Shown: positions 29,797-43,917, counted from the stretch's first letter. The stretch is DNA of 64,000 nucleotides from Isoptericola halotolerans (GCF_003003075.1 NZ_PVTX01000012.1:49073-113072); one strand, 5' to 3'. The notes: a model not told the origin generated them from the letters alone. Numbers and translations are program-made.

Positions 29797-30836
29797 CCCA
29801 CGAGCTGCCGGTGCTGTTCGAGGTCGTGGCGCTCGCCGCGATCGCGCTGCTGCTGGTCGCAGACCTGGCGATCGTCGGGCGCCGGCCGCACGTGCCGTCG
29901 ATGAAGGAGAGCGGCATCTGGGTCGCGGTCTACGTGAGCCTGGCGGTCGTCTTCGGCCTCGTCGTGCTGGCCGTCGGAGGCGCCGCACCGGCAGGCGAGT
30001 TCTACGCCGGCTGGCTGACCGAGTACTCGCTCAGCATCGACAACCTGTTCATCTTCGTCATCATCATGTCGCGGTTCGCGGTGCCGCGGGAGCACCAGCA
30101 GAAGGTGCTGATGGTGGGCATCATCATCGCGCTCGTGCTCAGGGCGGGCTTCATCCTCGCGGGCGCCGCGCTGATCGAGGAGTTCCTGGCCGTCTTCTAC
30201 CTGTTCGGGGCGTTCCTGCTCTACACGGCCGTCAAGCTGCTGGCCGGCGACGACGACGAGGAGTACAAGGAGAACGTCGCGATCCGTCTCCTGCGCCGGG
30301 TCCTGCCGGTCGCGGACGCCTACGACGGCGCCAAGGTCCGCACGGTCGTCGACGGCAGGCGTCTGTGGACCCCGATGCTCGTCGTGTTCGTCGCGATCGG
30401 CACCACCGACCTGCTGTTCGCCCTGGACTCGATCCCGGCGATCTTCGGTCTGACGAAGGACCCGTTCATCGTCTTCACCACGAACGTCTTCGCGCTCATG
30501 GGCCTGCGTCAGCTCTACTTCCTGCTCGGCGGGCTCCTGGAGCGGCTCGTCTACCTGCCCGTGGCGCTCTCGGTGATCCTGGGCTTCATCGGGGTGAAGC
30601 TGATCATGGAGGCCATGCACGGCAACACGTTGCCCTTCGTCAACGGCGGGCAGCCGATCGAGTGGGTGCCCGAGGTGCCGATCTGGCTGTCGCTGCTCGT
30701 CATCGTCGGCTCGCTCGCCGTCGCGACGGTGGCCAGCCTGATCAGGACCCGACGGAACCCGACGGTCCGTGCGCAGGTCCCGGCCGAGGTGGCCTCGGCG
30801 GCGTCGCCCGACGACGGCGGGCGAGACCTGCGCTGA
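29793..30836 (+). CDS. TerC family membrane protein (second copy)
   Basis: A paralogue of the preceding gene, 347 residues, same topology. Seen: SIDNLFIFVIIMSRF, TDLLFALDSIPAIFGLT, REHQQKVLMVGI, LRQLYFLLGGLLERL and HGNTLPFVNGGQ, aligned block for block with the first copy; both acidic motifs are intact. ATGA overlap with the first copy implies a shared transcript and stoichiometric expression under the riboswitch, and possibly a heteromer, which is inference. The C-terminus is a charged cytoplasmic tail. Confidence 0.92.
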   Translation: MTHELPVLFEVVALAAIALLLVADLAIVGRRPHVPSMKESGIWVAVYVSLAVVFGLVVLAVGGAAPAGEFYAGWLTEYSLSIDNLFIFVIIMSRFAVPREHQQKVLMVGIIIALVLRAGFILAGAALIEEFLAVFYLFGAFLLYTAVKLLAGDDDEEYKENVAIRLLRRVLPVADAYDGAKVRTVVDGRRLWTPMLVVFVAIGTTDLLFALDSIPAIFGLTKDPFIVFTTNVFALMGLRQLYFLLGGLLERLVYLPVALSVILGFIGVKLIMEAMHGNTLPFVNGGQPIEWVPEVPIWLSLLVIVGSLAVATVASLIRTRRNPTVRAQVPAEVASAASPDDGGRDLR

Positions 30837-30881
30837 CCTGGTGCGGCATACTGGGCCGTCGTCGCCGAAGAGGAGCCCACC

Positions 30882-31505
30882 GTGTCCGACAGCTCGAGCC
30901 TGCACCAGCCGCCGCCCGAGGGTGCGGACGGACCGCCGCCGGCCGACGGCAGGCCCCTGCCGGCGTACGGCCGGTACCTGCCGGCGGACGGGTCCGGCGC
31001 CCCGTCGCCGTCTCCCTGGTCCGAGCATCCCGCGCAGGAAGGTCCCCCGCGCCCCCTGCGCATCGCCGTCTCGCTGATGTGGGTCGGCGCGGTGCTGAGC
31101 CTGCTCGGTGCCGTCGTCGCGTACTTCATGGTCGACACGGTGAACACGCTGGTGGCACAGGAGCTCGCCGCCCAGGGGATGCAGGAGCTGGCCACGCCGG
31201 AGTTCCTGGCCATGCTGGAGGGCATGATCGTGGTGGGGCTCGTCGCTGGCGGAGCGATCTCTGCCGGCCTCTGGGCCTGGATGGCGGTCAAGAACCGGCA
31301 GGGCAGGCCGTGGGCCCGCGTGCTGGGCACGGTCCTTGCCGCGGTGTACGTCGTCAACTACGTGTCCGGCCTGGCTCAGGCCGGCGCGACGCCCCAGGCG
31401 GTGCTGGGAGTCCTGCAGGTGGGCCTCGTCGTCACGACCGTCGCGCTGATGTGGCAGCGCGCCTCCTCGGACTACTACGCCACGGGGTCCGCCGCGCGCC
31501 GTTGA
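30882..31505 (+). CDS. proline-rich four-helix membrane protein, function unknown
   Basis: Not recognised as a characterised family. 207 residues: an N-terminal Pro/Gly/Ser-rich cytoplasmic-type region (about 1-60), then four hydrophobic helices (about 64-85, 108-133, 144-165 and 170-190) and a short basic tail. Similar architecture (Pro-rich head, then a small helix bundle) is common among actinobacterial proteins of unknown role. Start GTG 30882 has GAGGAG at 30870-30875. It ends 27 bp from the convergent YciI gene. CATACT at 30848-30853 could be a -10 box. Confidence 0.65.
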   Translation: MSDSSSLHQPPPEGADGPPPADGRPLPAYGRYLPADGSGAPSPSPWSEHPAQEGPPRPLRIAVSLMWVGAVLSLLGAVVAYFMVDTVNTLVAQELAAQGMQELATPEFLAMLEGMIVVGLVAGGAISAGLWAWMAVKNRQGRPWARVLGTVLAAVYVVNYVSGLAQAGATPQAVLGVLQVGLVVTTVALMWQRASSDYYATGSAARR

Positions 31506-31532
31506 GCGTGCAGGCGCCCGCGGTCGCGAGCG

Positions 31533-31829
31533 TCAGGCCGCGAACCCGCCGATGACGGGCACCCACGCACGCACGCCGACCGCGGCGACGAGCCCCTCGC
31601 GGCGGAACGGGTCGGTGTCGAGCAGCTCCGTCGCCGCCGTCGCCGACGGGGCGCGCACGACGATGAGGGCGCCGTCCGGCTCCTGGTCCGTGGCGGGCAG
31701 GGGCCCCGAGACCAGCACGGCCCCCTCGGCGCACAGCGCCTGCAGGTGGTCACGGTGCGCAGGGCGGACGCGGTCCCGAGCGGAGGCGCTGCCCGGTGCG
31801 TAGACGTAGGTGACGGCATAGACGTTCAT
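31533..31829 (-). CDS. YciI family protein
   Basis: A small 98-residue ferredoxin-like-fold protein. Seen: VYAVTYVYAPGSASARDRVRPAHRDHL with the family's conserved His (RPAHRDHL), SGPLPATDQEPDGALIVVRA and DPFRREGLVAAVGVRAW, all matching YciI. Roles of the family are mostly unknown; some are dehydrochlorinase- or muconolactone-like or domains of sigma-related proteins. The start is ATG 31829; TTGGAT ends 6 nt upstream on the minus strand, a possible leaderless promoter. It is divergent from uvrA. Confidence 0.8.
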   Translation of the reverse strand: MNVYAVTYVYAPGSASARDRVRPAHRDHLQALCAEGAVLVSGPLPATDQEPDGALIVVRAPSATAATELLDTDPFRREGLVAAVGVRAWVPVIGGFAA

Positions 31830-31898
31830 GGCGCCATCCAAGCATCCCGGGACGGTCGGCGGCCGAGGTGTCCGCCGCACCACCACGACGACGTGACA

Positions 31899-31914
31899 TG
31901 GAACATCTGTACGA
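31899..31914 (+). promoter_or_regulatory. LexA (SOS) box-like site upstream of uvrA
   Basis: TGGAACATCTGTACGA matches the actinobacterial SOS consensus TCGAAC-N4-GTTCGA at 10 of 12 specified positions (mismatches: second base and the third base of the second half). It ends 17 bp before the uvrA -10 box, so it would cover the -35 region. Confidence 0.55.
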
Positions 31915-31931
31915 ATGTCGGTGGTGGGCCG

Positions 31932-31937
31932 TAGGAT
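31932..31937 (+). promoter_or_regulatory. -10 box for uvrA, predicted leaderless
   Basis: TAGGAT ends 6 nt before GTG 31944. No Shine-Dalgarno sequence precedes the start. Confidence 0.6.
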
Positions 31938-31943
31938 GCTGCG

Positions 31944-34907
<2,964 letters not shown>

Positions 34908-34912
34908 GCCTC

Positions 34913-34918
34913 TACGGT
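34913..34918 (+). promoter_or_regulatory. -10 box for the OsmC gene, predicted leaderless
   Basis: TACGGT lies just after the uvrA stop and ends 6 nt before ATG 34925. Confidence 0.55.
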
Positions 34919-34924
34919 GTGGCC

Positions 34925-35434
34925 ATGGGAGCCCACCACGAGTACTCCGTCGCCGTCCGTTGGCCCGCTGCCGAGGTCGTGCCGGGCGGCGCCGACGCGG
35001 TGACGTCGTCGTACACCGCGTACACACGCGACCACGACGTCGTGCTGCCCGGCCGCCCGGTGCTGCCCGGATCGGCGGACCCGAGCTTCCGCGGCGACCC
35101 GGACCGCTTCAGCCCCGAGGACCTGTTCGTGGCCAGCCTGTCGCAGTGCCACATGCTGTGGTTCCTGCACCTGGCGGCCGAGAGCGGGCTCGCGGTGCGG
35201 GAGTACACCGACGACGCGACGGGGACCATGCGGGTCGAGGCTCGTGGAGAGGGCCAGTTCACGGACGTGACGCTGCGGCCGCGGGTGGTCGTGGAACCGG
35301 GGGAGCGGGCCACCGACGAGCACGTCGAGGCTCTGCACCACCGTGCGCACGCCCTGTGCTTCCTGTCCCGGAGCGTCAACTTCAGCGTGCTCGTCGAGCC
35401 GGCACCGCTGCACCTGGCGGACGCCGCCGCCTGA
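34925..35434 (+). CDS. OsmC family protein
   Basis: Probable peroxide- or organic-hydroperoxide-reducing OsmC/Ohr-like protein, 169 residues. Seen: the peroxidatic-type region FSPEDLFVASLSQCHMLWFLHLA (residues 66-88) with the central Cys, and the resolving-type Cys near residue 146 in HRAHALCFLSRSVNFSV. In related proteins two Cys act together; both are present here, but the substrate is unknown. The gene follows uvrA by 17 bp with its own -10 box and precedes uvrC. Confidence 0.82.
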   Translation: MGAHHEYSVAVRWPAAEVVPGGADAVTSSYTAYTRDHDVVLPGRPVLPGSADPSFRGDPDRFSPEDLFVASLSQCHMLWFLHLAAESGLAVREYTDDATGTMRVEARGEGQFTDVTLRPRVVVEPGERATDEHVEALHHRAHALCFLSRSVNFSVLVEPAPLHLADAAA

Positions 35435-35463
35435 GCGGTTCCCGCGATGTCGGTGCCCTGACC

Positions 35464-35469
35464 TAACCT
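35464..35469 (+). promoter_or_regulatory. -10 box for uvrC, predicted leaderless
   Basis: TAACCT ends 7 nt before ATG 35477. Confidence 0.55.
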
Positions 35470-35476
35470 GGGGCCC

Positions 35477-37498
35477 ATGGCCGACCCCGCGACATATCGA
35501 CCTCGGCCGGGAGAGATCCCGACCTCGCCGGGCGTGTACCGGTTCCGTGACGCCCACGGCCGCGTGATCTACGTCGGCAAGGCGAAGAACCTGCGTCAGC
35601 GGCTGTCCAGCTACTTCCAGGACGTCGCCAACCTGCACCACCGCACGCAGCAGATGGTCACCACGGCCGCCTCGGTCGAGTGGACGGTCGTCGGCACGGA
35701 GGTGGAGGCCCTCGCCCTGGAGTACTCCTGGATCAAGGAGTACGACCCCCGGTTCAACGTCAAGTACCGCGACGACAAGTCGTATCCCTACCTCGCGGTC
35801 ACGATGGGTGACGAGATTCCTCGGGCGCAGGTGATGCGCGGGGCGAAGCGCCCCGGCACCCGCTACTTCGGTCCCTACGGTCACGCGTGGGCGATCCGCG
35901 AGACGCTCGACCTCCTGCTGCGGGTCTTCCCGGTGCGGACCTGCTCGGCCGGGGTGTACCGGCGGGCGCAGCAGTCGGGCCGCCCGTGCCTGCTCGGCTA
36001 CATCGACAAGTGCGCCGCGCCCTGCGTCGGGCGGATCAGCCCCGAGGACCACCACGACCTGGCGCGTGACCTGTGCGACTTCATGGCGGGCGACACGGCC
36101 CGCTTCGTGCGCCGGCTCGAGCAGGAGATGTCCGACGCCGCCGCGAACCTCGAGTACGAGCAGGCGGCCCGGCTGCGCGACGACCTGGCGGCCCTGCGGC
36201 GCGTGACGGAGAAGAACGCCGTCGTGCTCTCCGACGCGACCGACGCCGACGTCTTCGCCATGGTCGGCGACGAGCTGGAGGCGGCGGTCCAGGTGTTCCA
36301 CGTCCGCGGCGGCCGGATCCGGGGTCAGCGCGGCTGGGTGGTCGAGAAGGTCGAGGACGCCACGGACGCCGAGCTGGTGGAGCACCTGCTCCAGCAGGTC
36401 TACGGAGCGGTCGACGACGCGCGCGACCCCGACGCGTCCGAGCGTGAGGCACGGGCCGTGGCGCGCGACGCCGTGCCCCGGGAGGTGCTCGTGCCCGTCC
36501 TCCCCGCGGACCTCGAGCAGGTCACGGCCTGGCTGGCCGGTCTGCGGGGAGCCCGGGTCGACGTCCGGGTGCCGCAGCGCGGCGACAAGCGCGAGCTCGC
36601 CGAGACCGTCCGCAAGAACGCCGAGCAGGCGCTCGCGCTGCACCGGACGCGGCGCGCCGGCGACCTCACGACCCGCAGCCAGGCGCTGGCCGAGCTCCAG
36701 GAGGCGCTCGGGCTCGACGAGGCCCCGCTCCGGATCGAGTGCTACGACGTCTCGCACACCCAGGGCACCTACCAGTCGGCGTCGATGGTCGTGTTCGAGG
36801 ACGGGCTGCCGCGCAAGAGCGAGTACCGGTCGTTCTCGGTCCGCGGGCCGGACGGCGACGGCGCGGCGGACGACACGGCAGCCATGTACGAGGTCATCAC
36901 CCGCCGCTTCAAGCGCTACCTCAGCGACCGGCACGCCAGCGGCGAGCTCGGGACGAACGGCGAGGTCGCCTCGGAGGTGGACCCTGAGGAACGTCGGCGC
37001 TTCGCCTACCCGCCGCACCTCGTCGTCGTGGACGGTGGCCCACCACAGGTCGCGGCGGCCGCCCGGGCGCTCGCGGAGCTCGGGGTGACCGACGTCGCGC
37101 TGTGCGGGCTGGCGAAGCGGCTGGAGGAGGTGTGGATGCCCGGCGAGGACTATCCCGTCATCCTGCAGCGCGCCTCCCAGGGCCTGTACCTGCTGCAGCG
37201 GGTCCGGGACGAGGCGCACCGGTTCGCCATCGCCCAGCACCGTCGTCGCCGCAGCAAGGGCATGGTCTCGTCCGTGCTCGACGACGTCCCGGGCCTCGGC
37301 CCGGCACGCCAGCAGGCGCTGCTCGCCCGGTTCGGCTCGGTGAAGCGGCTGCGTGCGGCGAGCGTGGAGGAGATCGCCGAGGTCAAGGGCATGGGCGCAC
37401 GCACCGCCCAGGCGGTGGCCGACGCGCTCGCCAAGAGCGACGCCGTCGGCCAGGGCGGCACCGTGCAGGGTCCGCGGGCTGGCATGCTTGACCCATGA
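35477..37498 (+). CDS. uvrC: excinuclease ABC subunit C
   Basis: Makes both incisions around damage bound by UvrB. 673 residues. Seen: the GIY-YIG nuclease (about 17-95) with [21 protein letters not shown]; the UVR domain near residue 215 ([20 protein letters not shown]); the RNase H-like nuclease with [21 protein letters not shown] and [11 protein letters not shown]; and two helix-hairpin-helix motifs at the C-terminus ([16 protein letters not shown] and [12 protein letters not shown]). The stop overlaps rapZ by 4 bp (ATGA at 37495-37498). uvrC-rapZ-yvcK-whiA is a conserved actinobacterial order. Confidence 0.98.
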   Translation: MADPATYRPRPGEIPTSPGVYRFRDAHGRVIYVGKAKNLRQRLSSYFQDVANLHHRTQQMVTTAASVEWTVVGTEVEALALEYSWIKEYDPRFNVKYRDDKSYPYLAVTMGDEIPRAQVMRGAKRPGTRYFGPYGHAWAIRETLDLLLRVFPVRTCSAGVYRRAQQSGRPCLLGYIDKCAAPCVGRISPEDHHDLARDLCDFMAGDTARFVRRLEQEMSDAAANLEYEQAARLRDDLAALRRVTEKNAVVLSDATDADVFAMVGDELEAAVQVFHVRGGRIRGQRGWVVEKVEDATDAELVEHLLQQVYGAVDDARDPDASEREARAVARDAVPREVLVPVLPADLEQVTAWLAGLRGARVDVRVPQRGDKRELAETVRKNAEQALALHRTRRAGDLTTRSQALAELQEALGLDEAPLRIECYDVSHTQGTYQSASMVVFEDGLPRKSEYRSFSVRGPDGDGAADDTAAMYEVITRRFKRYLSDRHASGELGTNGEVASEVDPEERRRFAYPPHLVVVDGGPPQVAAAARALAELGVTDVALCGLAKRLEEVWMPGEDYPVILQRASQGLYLLQRVRDEAHRFAIAQHRRRRSKGMVSSVLDDVPGLGPARQQALLARFGSVKRLRAASVEEIAEVKGMGARTAQAVADALAKSDAVGQGGTVQGPRAGMLDP

Positions 37499-38430
37499 GC
37501 GAACCGTCGCCCATCACCGTCCCGCAGGGCATCGCCGCGATCGAGGCCGCCACGCCCGCACCTGACCGTTCCGACCCCGAGGTGCTCATCATCACGGGCA
37601 TGTCCGGTGCCGGCCGCACCCGGGCGGCCGGCGTCCTGGAGGACCTCGACTGGTTCGTGGTGGACAACCTCCCTCCGCTGATGATCGTCCCGCTCGTCGA
37701 CCTGATGACCAAGGCCGGCTCCTCGGTCGAGCGTCTGGCGGTCGTCGTCGACGTCCGTGGGCGCGAGTACTTCCCCGAGCTGACCGAGGCGCTGGGGCAC
37801 CTGCGGTCGGGCGGGGTCACCTACCGGATCCTGTTCCTGGACGCCTCGGACGAGGTGCTCGTGCGGCGTTTCGAGAGCGTGCGCCGTCCGCACCCGCTGC
37901 AGGGCGGCGGGCGCATCCTCGACGGCATCGCCGCGGAGCGTCGGGTGCTCGCCTCGATCGCCGAACGGGCCGACGTCGTCCTCGACACCACCGGCCTGTC
38001 GGTGCACGACCTCGCCAAGGAGGTGCGCGACGCCGTCGCCGCCGGCTCGGTCGACGCCCTGCGGATCAACGTGGTGGCGTTCGGCTTCAAGTACGGCCTG
38101 CCGCTCGACGCCGACCACGTCGCGGACGTGCGGTTCCTCGCCAACCCGTACTGGATCTCCGAGCTGCGCCACCTGACGGGTCAGGACGAGGCCGTGCGCA
38201 GCTACGTCCTGGGACGGCCCGGCGCGACCGAGTTCGTCGAACGGTACGTCGCGGCCCTCGAGCCCGTGCTGGCCGGGTACCTCGCGGAGGAGAAGCGGTA
38301 CGTGACGATCGCCGTCGGATGCACCGGCGGCAAGCACCGGTCCGTCGCGCTCGCCGGAGAGATCGCCGACCGCCTGCGCGCCACCGGGCAGCGCGTCACG
38401 GTCACCGCCCGTGACCTCGGCAAGGAGTGA
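37495..38430 (+). CDS. rapZ: RapZ/YvcJ family nucleotide-binding protein
   Basis: In E. coli RapZ is the RNase adapter that controls glmS mRNA decay; the role in actinobacteria is not established. 311 residues. Seen: [19 protein letters not shown] (about 33-51), a Walker-A-like loop with Arg where Lys is usual; [31 protein letters not shown], typical of the family; [25 protein letters not shown]; and [20 protein letters not shown] near the C-terminus with a second phosphate-binding-like loop. Coupled to uvrC and overlapping yvcK. Confidence 0.95.
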   Translation: MSEPSPITVPQGIAAIEAATPAPDRSDPEVLIITGMSGAGRTRAAGVLEDLDWFVVDNLPPLMIVPLVDLMTKAGSSVERLAVVVDVRGREYFPELTEALGHLRSGGVTYRILFLDASDEVLVRRFESVRRPHPLQGGGRILDGIAAERRVLASIAERADVVLDTTGLSVHDLAKEVRDAVAAGSVDALRINVVAFGFKYGLPLDADHVADVRFLANPYWISELRHLTGQDEAVRSYVLGRPGATEFVERYVAALEPVLAGYLAEEKRYVTIAVGCTGGKHRSVALAGEIADRLRATGQRVTVTARDLGKE

Positions 38431-39460
38431 GACGCTGAGCTCCGCACCCGCCGAAGGCGTCCTCGCGCGCCCCTTCCCGACACCTCGCGAGATCGGCGGC
38501 CCGGAGGGGCCGCGGACGGTCGCGCTGGGCGGCGGCCACGGCCTGGCCGCGAGCCTGGGCGCCCTGCGCCTCCTGACGGACCGGCTCACGGCCGTGGTCA
38601 CGGTGGCCGACGACGGCGGCTCGTCCGGACGGCTGCGTGACGAGCTCGACGTGCTGCCCCCGGGGGACCTGCGCATGGCGCTCGCGGCCCTGTGCGACGA
38701 CTCGGAGTGGGGCCGGACGTGGAGCGACCTCCTGCAGCACCGGTTCGCCTCGGGCGGCGAGCTCGACGGGCACGCGATGGGCAACCTCCTCATCGTCTCG
38801 CTGTGGGAACGCCTCGGGGACACCGTGGCCGGCCTCGACTGGGTCGGACGCCTGCTCGGGGCGCGCGGCCGGGTGCTGCCGATGGCGTCGGTGCCGCTGG
38901 TCGTCGAGGCCGAGGTCGTGGACGAGGGCGTGACGACGACGGTCGTCGGGCAGAGCAGCGTCGCCCGGTGCGGGGGCAGGATCGACACGCTGCGGCTCGA
39001 CCCTGCCGACCCGCCCGCGTGCCCGGAGGCCGTCCGCGCCGTGATGGAGGCGGACTGGGTCGTGATGGGACCGGGGTCCTGGTACTCGTCGGTCCTCGTG
39101 CACCTGCTCGTGCCGGAGCTGGCGGCGGCCCTGCACGCGACGCCGGCGCGTCGGTGCGTCACCCTGAACCTCAGTGCTGAACCGGGGGAGACCCACGGTC
39201 TGACGGCGCCCGAGCACCTGGCGGCGTTGCGTCGGCACGCGCCCGGGCTGCGCGTCGACGCCGTCCTGGCGGACCCGTCCGCCGTCGACGACGCCGAGGA
39301 GCTGCGGGAGGCGGCGCAGGCGCTGGGGGCCCGGCTCGTCGTCGGTCCCGTGGCGCGGGGCGACGGCACGCCGCGGCACGACCCGCTCCGGCTGGCGGCC
39401 GCCTACCGGGACGTCTTCGAAGGGCCGGAGCCACGGGCCGGGGGCGACGCCCACGGCTGA
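38411..39460 (+). CDS. yvcK: YvcK/gluconeogenesis factor family protein (CofD-like)
   Basis: A CofD-like fold protein binding UDP-sugars in Bacillus; in mycobacteria the homologue CuvA affects cell-wall synthesis. 349 residues from GTG 38411. Seen: [18 protein letters not shown] near residue 37, [16 protein letters not shown] near 65, [12 protein letters not shown] near 118, and [26 protein letters not shown] near 215, the family's core. Start is uncertain: GTG 38411 has no ribosome-binding site, while AAGGAG at 38422-38427 sits 7 nt before an in-frame CTG at 38435, which may be a non-canonical start. Overlaps rapZ by 20 bp, or starts 5 bp after it with CTG. Confidence 0.92.
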   Translation: MTSARSETLSSAPAEGVLARPFPTPREIGGPEGPRTVALGGGHGLAASLGALRLLTDRLTAVVTVADDGGSSGRLRDELDVLPPGDLRMALAALCDDSEWGRTWSDLLQHRFASGGELDGHAMGNLLIVSLWERLGDTVAGLDWVGRLLGARGRVLPMASVPLVVEAEVVDEGVTTTVVGQSSVARCGGRIDTLRLDPADPPACPEAVRAVMEADWVVMGPGSWYSSVLVHLLVPELAAALHATPARRCVTLNLSAEPGETHGLTAPEHLAALRRHAPGLRVDAVLADPSAVDDAEELREAAQALGARLVVGPVARGDGTPRHDPLRLAAAYRDVFEGPEPRAGGDAHG

Positions 39461-39483
39461 CGGCGCACGTCACGGGCCCGTGG

Positions 39484-39489
39484 CAGGAT
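39484..39489 (+). promoter_or_regulatory. -10 box for whiA, predicted leaderless
   Basis: CAGGAT ends 6 nt before ATG 39496. Confidence 0.5.
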
Positions 39490-39495
39490 GACGCC

Positions 39496-40476
39496 ATGGC
39501 GCTGACGGTAGAGGTGAAGGACGAGCTGTCCCGGCACGTGGTGACCCGGACGTCGTGCCGCAAGGCCGAGGTGTCGGCGATGCTGAGGTTCTCGGGCGGG
39601 CTGCACATCATCTCGGGGCGCGTGGTGATCGAGGCCGAGCTCGACACGGAGTCGGCGGCGGCCCGCCTGCGGCGGGCGATCGTGGACCTGTACGGGCACG
39701 CCAGCGAGCTGATCGTCGTCCGGGCCGGAGGCCTGCGCAAGAACGACCGGTACGTCGTCCGTGTGGTGCGCGACGGGGAGTCGCTCGCCCGGCAGACCGG
39801 GCTGCTGGACTCGCGGGGGCGGCCGGTGCGCGGCCTGGCGCCCGAGGTGGTCTCGGGCGGGGTGGACGCGGCGGAGGCGGTGTGGCGTGGTGCGTTCCTG
39901 GCGCACGGCTCGCTGACGGAACCCGGTCGGTCCATGTCTCTCGAGGTGACGTGCCCGGGGCCGGAGGCGGCGCTGGCGCTGGTCGGTGCCGCCCGGCGCA
40001 TCGGGGTGCAGGCGAAGTCCCGCGAGGTGCGCGGGATCGACCGCGTCGTGGTGCGTGACGGGGATGCCATCAGCGAGGTGCTGCGCCGGATGGGCGCGGT
40101 GGTCACCCGCGAGACGTGGGAGGAGCGCCGGGCCCGCCGCGAGGTGCGGGGCACGGCGAACCGCCTGGCGAACTTCGACGACGCGAACCTGCGGCGGTCG
40201 GCCCGCGCGGCGGTCGCGGCCGGCGCGCGCGTGCAGCGGGCGTTCGAGATCCTGGGCGACGAGGTTCCGGAGCATCTCCGCGAGGCCGGCGAGCTGCGCC
40301 TGGCCCACAAGCAGGCGTCGCTGGAGGAGCTCGGGCAGCTCGCCTCGCCGCAGCTCTCCAAGGACGCGGTGGCCGGCCGTATCCGGCGGCTGCTCTCGAC
40401 CGCGGACAAGCGGGCCATGGACCTCGGCATCCCCGACACCGAGGCGGGTCTGTCGCCGGACCTGCTGGACCTCTGA
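39496..40476 (+). CDS. whiA: WhiA transcriptional regulator
   Basis: A LAGLIDADG-fold plus helix-turn-helix regulator; in Streptomyces it works with WhiB on sporulation and division genes, and it is found in non-sporulating Gram-positives too. 326 residues. Seen: [12 protein letters not shown] and [18 protein letters not shown] in the N-terminal homing-endonuclease-like domain, the middle half-repeat [10 protein letters not shown], and the C-terminal helix-turn-helix [26 protein letters not shown] (about residues 280-305), with [16 protein letters not shown] linker [15 protein letters not shown]. Starts 35 bp after yvcK with its own -10 box. Confidence 0.96.
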   Translation: MALTVEVKDELSRHVVTRTSCRKAEVSAMLRFSGGLHIISGRVVIEAELDTESAAARLRRAIVDLYGHASELIVVRAGGLRKNDRYVVRVVRDGESLARQTGLLDSRGRPVRGLAPEVVSGGVDAAEAVWRGAFLAHGSLTEPGRSMSLEVTCPGPEAALALVGAARRIGVQAKSREVRGIDRVVVRDGDAISEVLRRMGAVVTRETWEERRARREVRGTANRLANFDDANLRRSARAAVAAGARVQRAFEILGDEVPEHLREAGELRLAHKQASLEELGQLASPQLSKDAVAGRIRRLLSTADKRAMDLGIPDTEAGLSPDLLDL

Positions 40477-41727
<1,251 letters not shown>

Positions 41728-41752
41728 CGAGCTGCTCCACCAGAGTGTGACC

Positions 41753-41820
41753 ACGACGTCCGCGGGTGCGCGGTCCGCCCGTCCCCGTGACGAGCGGACC
41801 GCCGCACCCGCGGACGTCGT
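41753..41820 (+). terminator. long hairpin between gapA and pgk
   Basis: Arms 41753-41778 and 41794-41820 pair over 26 bp (17 + 9 bp with one bulged C at 41803) around a 15-nt loop, within the 141-bp gap. No T tract. It may be a partial terminator, a processing site or a 3'-end stabiliser that makes gapA mRNA more abundant than pgk. Confidence 0.75.
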
Positions 41821-41868
41821 CGTGTCGCGAGAAGTACCCCACCCGACCTTCCTGCACGAGGTGAGCTC

Positions 41869-43068
41869 ATGAAGACGATCGACACTCTCGGGGACCTGCG
41901 CGGCCGCCGCGTCCTGGTCCGCTCCGACTTCAACGTGCCGCTCGACGGCACGACCATCACGGACGACGGCCGTATCCGTGCGGCGCTGCCCACGCTGCGG
42001 CGCCTGGCCGACGGCGGCGCGCGCGTCGTCGTCATGGCCCACCTGGGCCGCCCGAAGGGCGCCCCGGACCAGAAGTTCTCCCTGGCCCCCGTGGCTGCGC
42101 GCCTCGGTGAGCTGCTGGGGCAGGAGGTCTCGCTCGCCACGGACCTCGTCGGCGAGTCGGCACGGTCCACCGTCGATGGCCTGGCCGACGGTCAGGTGGC
42201 CCTGCTCGAGAACGTCCGCTTCGACGCGCGCGAGACGTCCAAGGTCGACGCCGAGCGCGCCGAGCTGGCCGGCGAGCTCGCCGGGCTCGCGGACGCGTTC
42301 GTCTCCGACGGCTTCGGCGTGGTCCACCGCAAGCAGGCCTCGGTCTACGACATCGCCCAGCTCCTGCCCGCGGTCGCCGGCGACCTGGTCCTCAAGGAGG
42401 TCGAGTCGCTCTCCCGCGCCACGACGGACCCGGCGCGGCCCTACGCCGTCGTGCTCGGTGGGTCGAAGGTCTCTGACAAGCTCGGCGTCATCGCCAACCT
42501 CCTGACCAAGGCCGACCGCCTCCTCATCGGCGGTGGCATGGTCTTCACGTTCCTCGCCGCGAAGGGCCACTCCGTGGGCTCGTCGCTGCTCGAGGAGGAC
42601 CAGGTCGAGACCGTCAAGGGCTATCTCGCCCAGGCGGCGGAGAACGGCGTCGAGATCGTCCTGCCCACCGACATCGTGGCCGCCGACTCGTTCGCGGCGG
42701 ACGCCCCGCACGCGACCGTGCCCGCCGAGGAGATCCCGGACGGCAAGATGGGTCTGGACATCGGCCCGGACTCCGGGGAGCTCTTCGCCGCGAAGCTCGC
42801 GGACGCGCGGACCATCGTCTGGAACGGTCCGATGGGAGTCTTCGAGTTCGACGCGTTCGCCGGCGGCACCCGTGCCGTCGCGCAGGGCATCGTCGACGCG
42901 ACGGCCGGCGGCGCCTTCTCGATCGTCGGTGGTGGCGACTCCGCGGCCGCGGTGCGCATCCTCGGGTTCGACGAGGCGGGCTTCAGCCACATCTCGACCG
43001 GCGGCGGCGCCAGCCTCGAGCTGCTGGAGGGCAAGGAGCTGCCGGGCCTGACCGTGCTGGCCGACTGA
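41869..43068 (+). CDS. pgk: phosphoglycerate kinase
   Basis: Makes ATP and 3-phosphoglycerate from 1,3-bisphosphoglycerate. 399 residues. Seen: [16 protein letters not shown] near residue 12 (phosphoglycerate site), MAHLGRPKG near 60, LLENVRFD near 113, the ATP-site loop [14 protein letters not shown] near 204, [13 protein letters not shown], and WNGPMGVFE with GGGDSAAAV near the C-terminal third. ATG 41869 is preceded by GAGGTGAG. tpiA follows after 57 bp. Confidence 0.98.
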   Translation: MKTIDTLGDLRGRRVLVRSDFNVPLDGTTITDDGRIRAALPTLRRLADGGARVVVMAHLGRPKGAPDQKFSLAPVAARLGELLGQEVSLATDLVGESARSTVDGLADGQVALLENVRFDARETSKVDAERAELAGELAGLADAFVSDGFGVVHRKQASVYDIAQLLPAVAGDLVLKEVESLSRATTDPARPYAVVLGGSKVSDKLGVIANLLTKADRLLIGGGMVFTFLAAKGHSVGSSLLEEDQVETVKGYLAQAAENGVEIVLPTDIVAADSFAADAPHATVPAEEIPDGKMGLDIGPDSGELFAAKLADARTIVWNGPMGVFEFDAFAGGTRAVAQGIVDATAGGAFSIVGGGDSAAAVRILGFDEAGFSHISTGGGASLELLEGKELPGLTVLAD

Positions 43069-43125
43069 GCGCCGCTGCTCGACACCTGCTCGGGACCAAC
43101 CAACCACGACACGAAGGACACGACT

Positions 43126-43917
43126 GTGGCCACGAACCGCACGCCCCTGATGGCGGGCAACTGGAAGATGAACCTGGACCACGCCGAGGCGATCGCCGCG
43201 GTCCAGAAGCTCGCCTGGACCCTGAAGGACGCCGGGCACGACTACTCCGCGGTGGAGGTGGCGGTGCTCGCACCGTTCACCGACCTGCGGTCCGTGCAGA
43301 CGCTGGTGGACGCCGACAAGCTCGAGGTGCGCTACGGCGCGCAGGACATCTCGCAGCACGAGTCGGGCGCCTACACCGGTGAGGTCTCCGGCGCGATGAT
43401 CGCCCGCCTCGGCTGCACCTACGTCGCCGTCGGGCACTCCGAGCGCCGCGAGTACCACGCCGAGGACGACGCGGTCGTCAACGCCAAGGTCAAGGCCGCC
43501 TTCGGCAAGGGCGTCACGCCGATCCTGTGCGTCGGGGAGGGGCTGGACGTGCGCAAGGCGGGCGACCAGGTGGCCTACACGCTCGCCCAGCTCGACGCTG
43601 CGCTCGACGGTGTGCCCGCCGCGCAGGCGAAGGACGTCGTCGTGGCGTACGAGCCCGTGTGGGCCATCGGCACGGGCGAGGTCGCGACGCCGGAGGACGC
43701 CCAGGAGGTCTGCGGCGCGATCCGTGCCCGCCTCGCCGAGCTCTACGACGCCGAGGTCGCGGGCGGCGTGCGCGTGCTGTACGGCGGCTCGGTCAAGTCG
43801 GGCAACGTCGCGCAGATCATGGCGCAGCCGGACGTGGACGGAGCGCTGGTCGGCGGGGCGAGCCTCGACCCGGAGGAGTTCGCGAAGATCGCGCGGTACC
43901 AGTCGCACGTCGCCTGA
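43126..43917 (+). CDS. tpiA: triosephosphate isomerase
   Basis: Interconverts dihydroxyacetone phosphate and glyceraldehyde 3-phosphate. 263 residues. Seen: [11 protein letters not shown] near the start with the catalytic Lys; [17 protein letters not shown] with the electrophile His; [17 protein letters not shown] with the catalytic Glu and loop 6; and [10 protein letters not shown] plus [11 protein letters not shown] for phosphate binding. GTG 43126 is preceded by GAAGGAC. Last gene of the glycolytic trio. Confidence 0.98.
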   Translation: MATNRTPLMAGNWKMNLDHAEAIAAVQKLAWTLKDAGHDYSAVEVAVLAPFTDLRSVQTLVDADKLEVRYGAQDISQHESGAYTGEVSGAMIARLGCTYVAVGHSERREYHAEDDAVVNAKVKAAFGKGVTPILCVGEGLDVRKAGDQVAYTLAQLDAALDGVPAAQAKDVVVAYEPVWAIGTGEVATPEDAQEVCGAIRARLAELYDAEVAGGVRVLYGGSVKSGNVAQIMAQPDVDGALVGGASLDPEEFAKIARYQSHVA

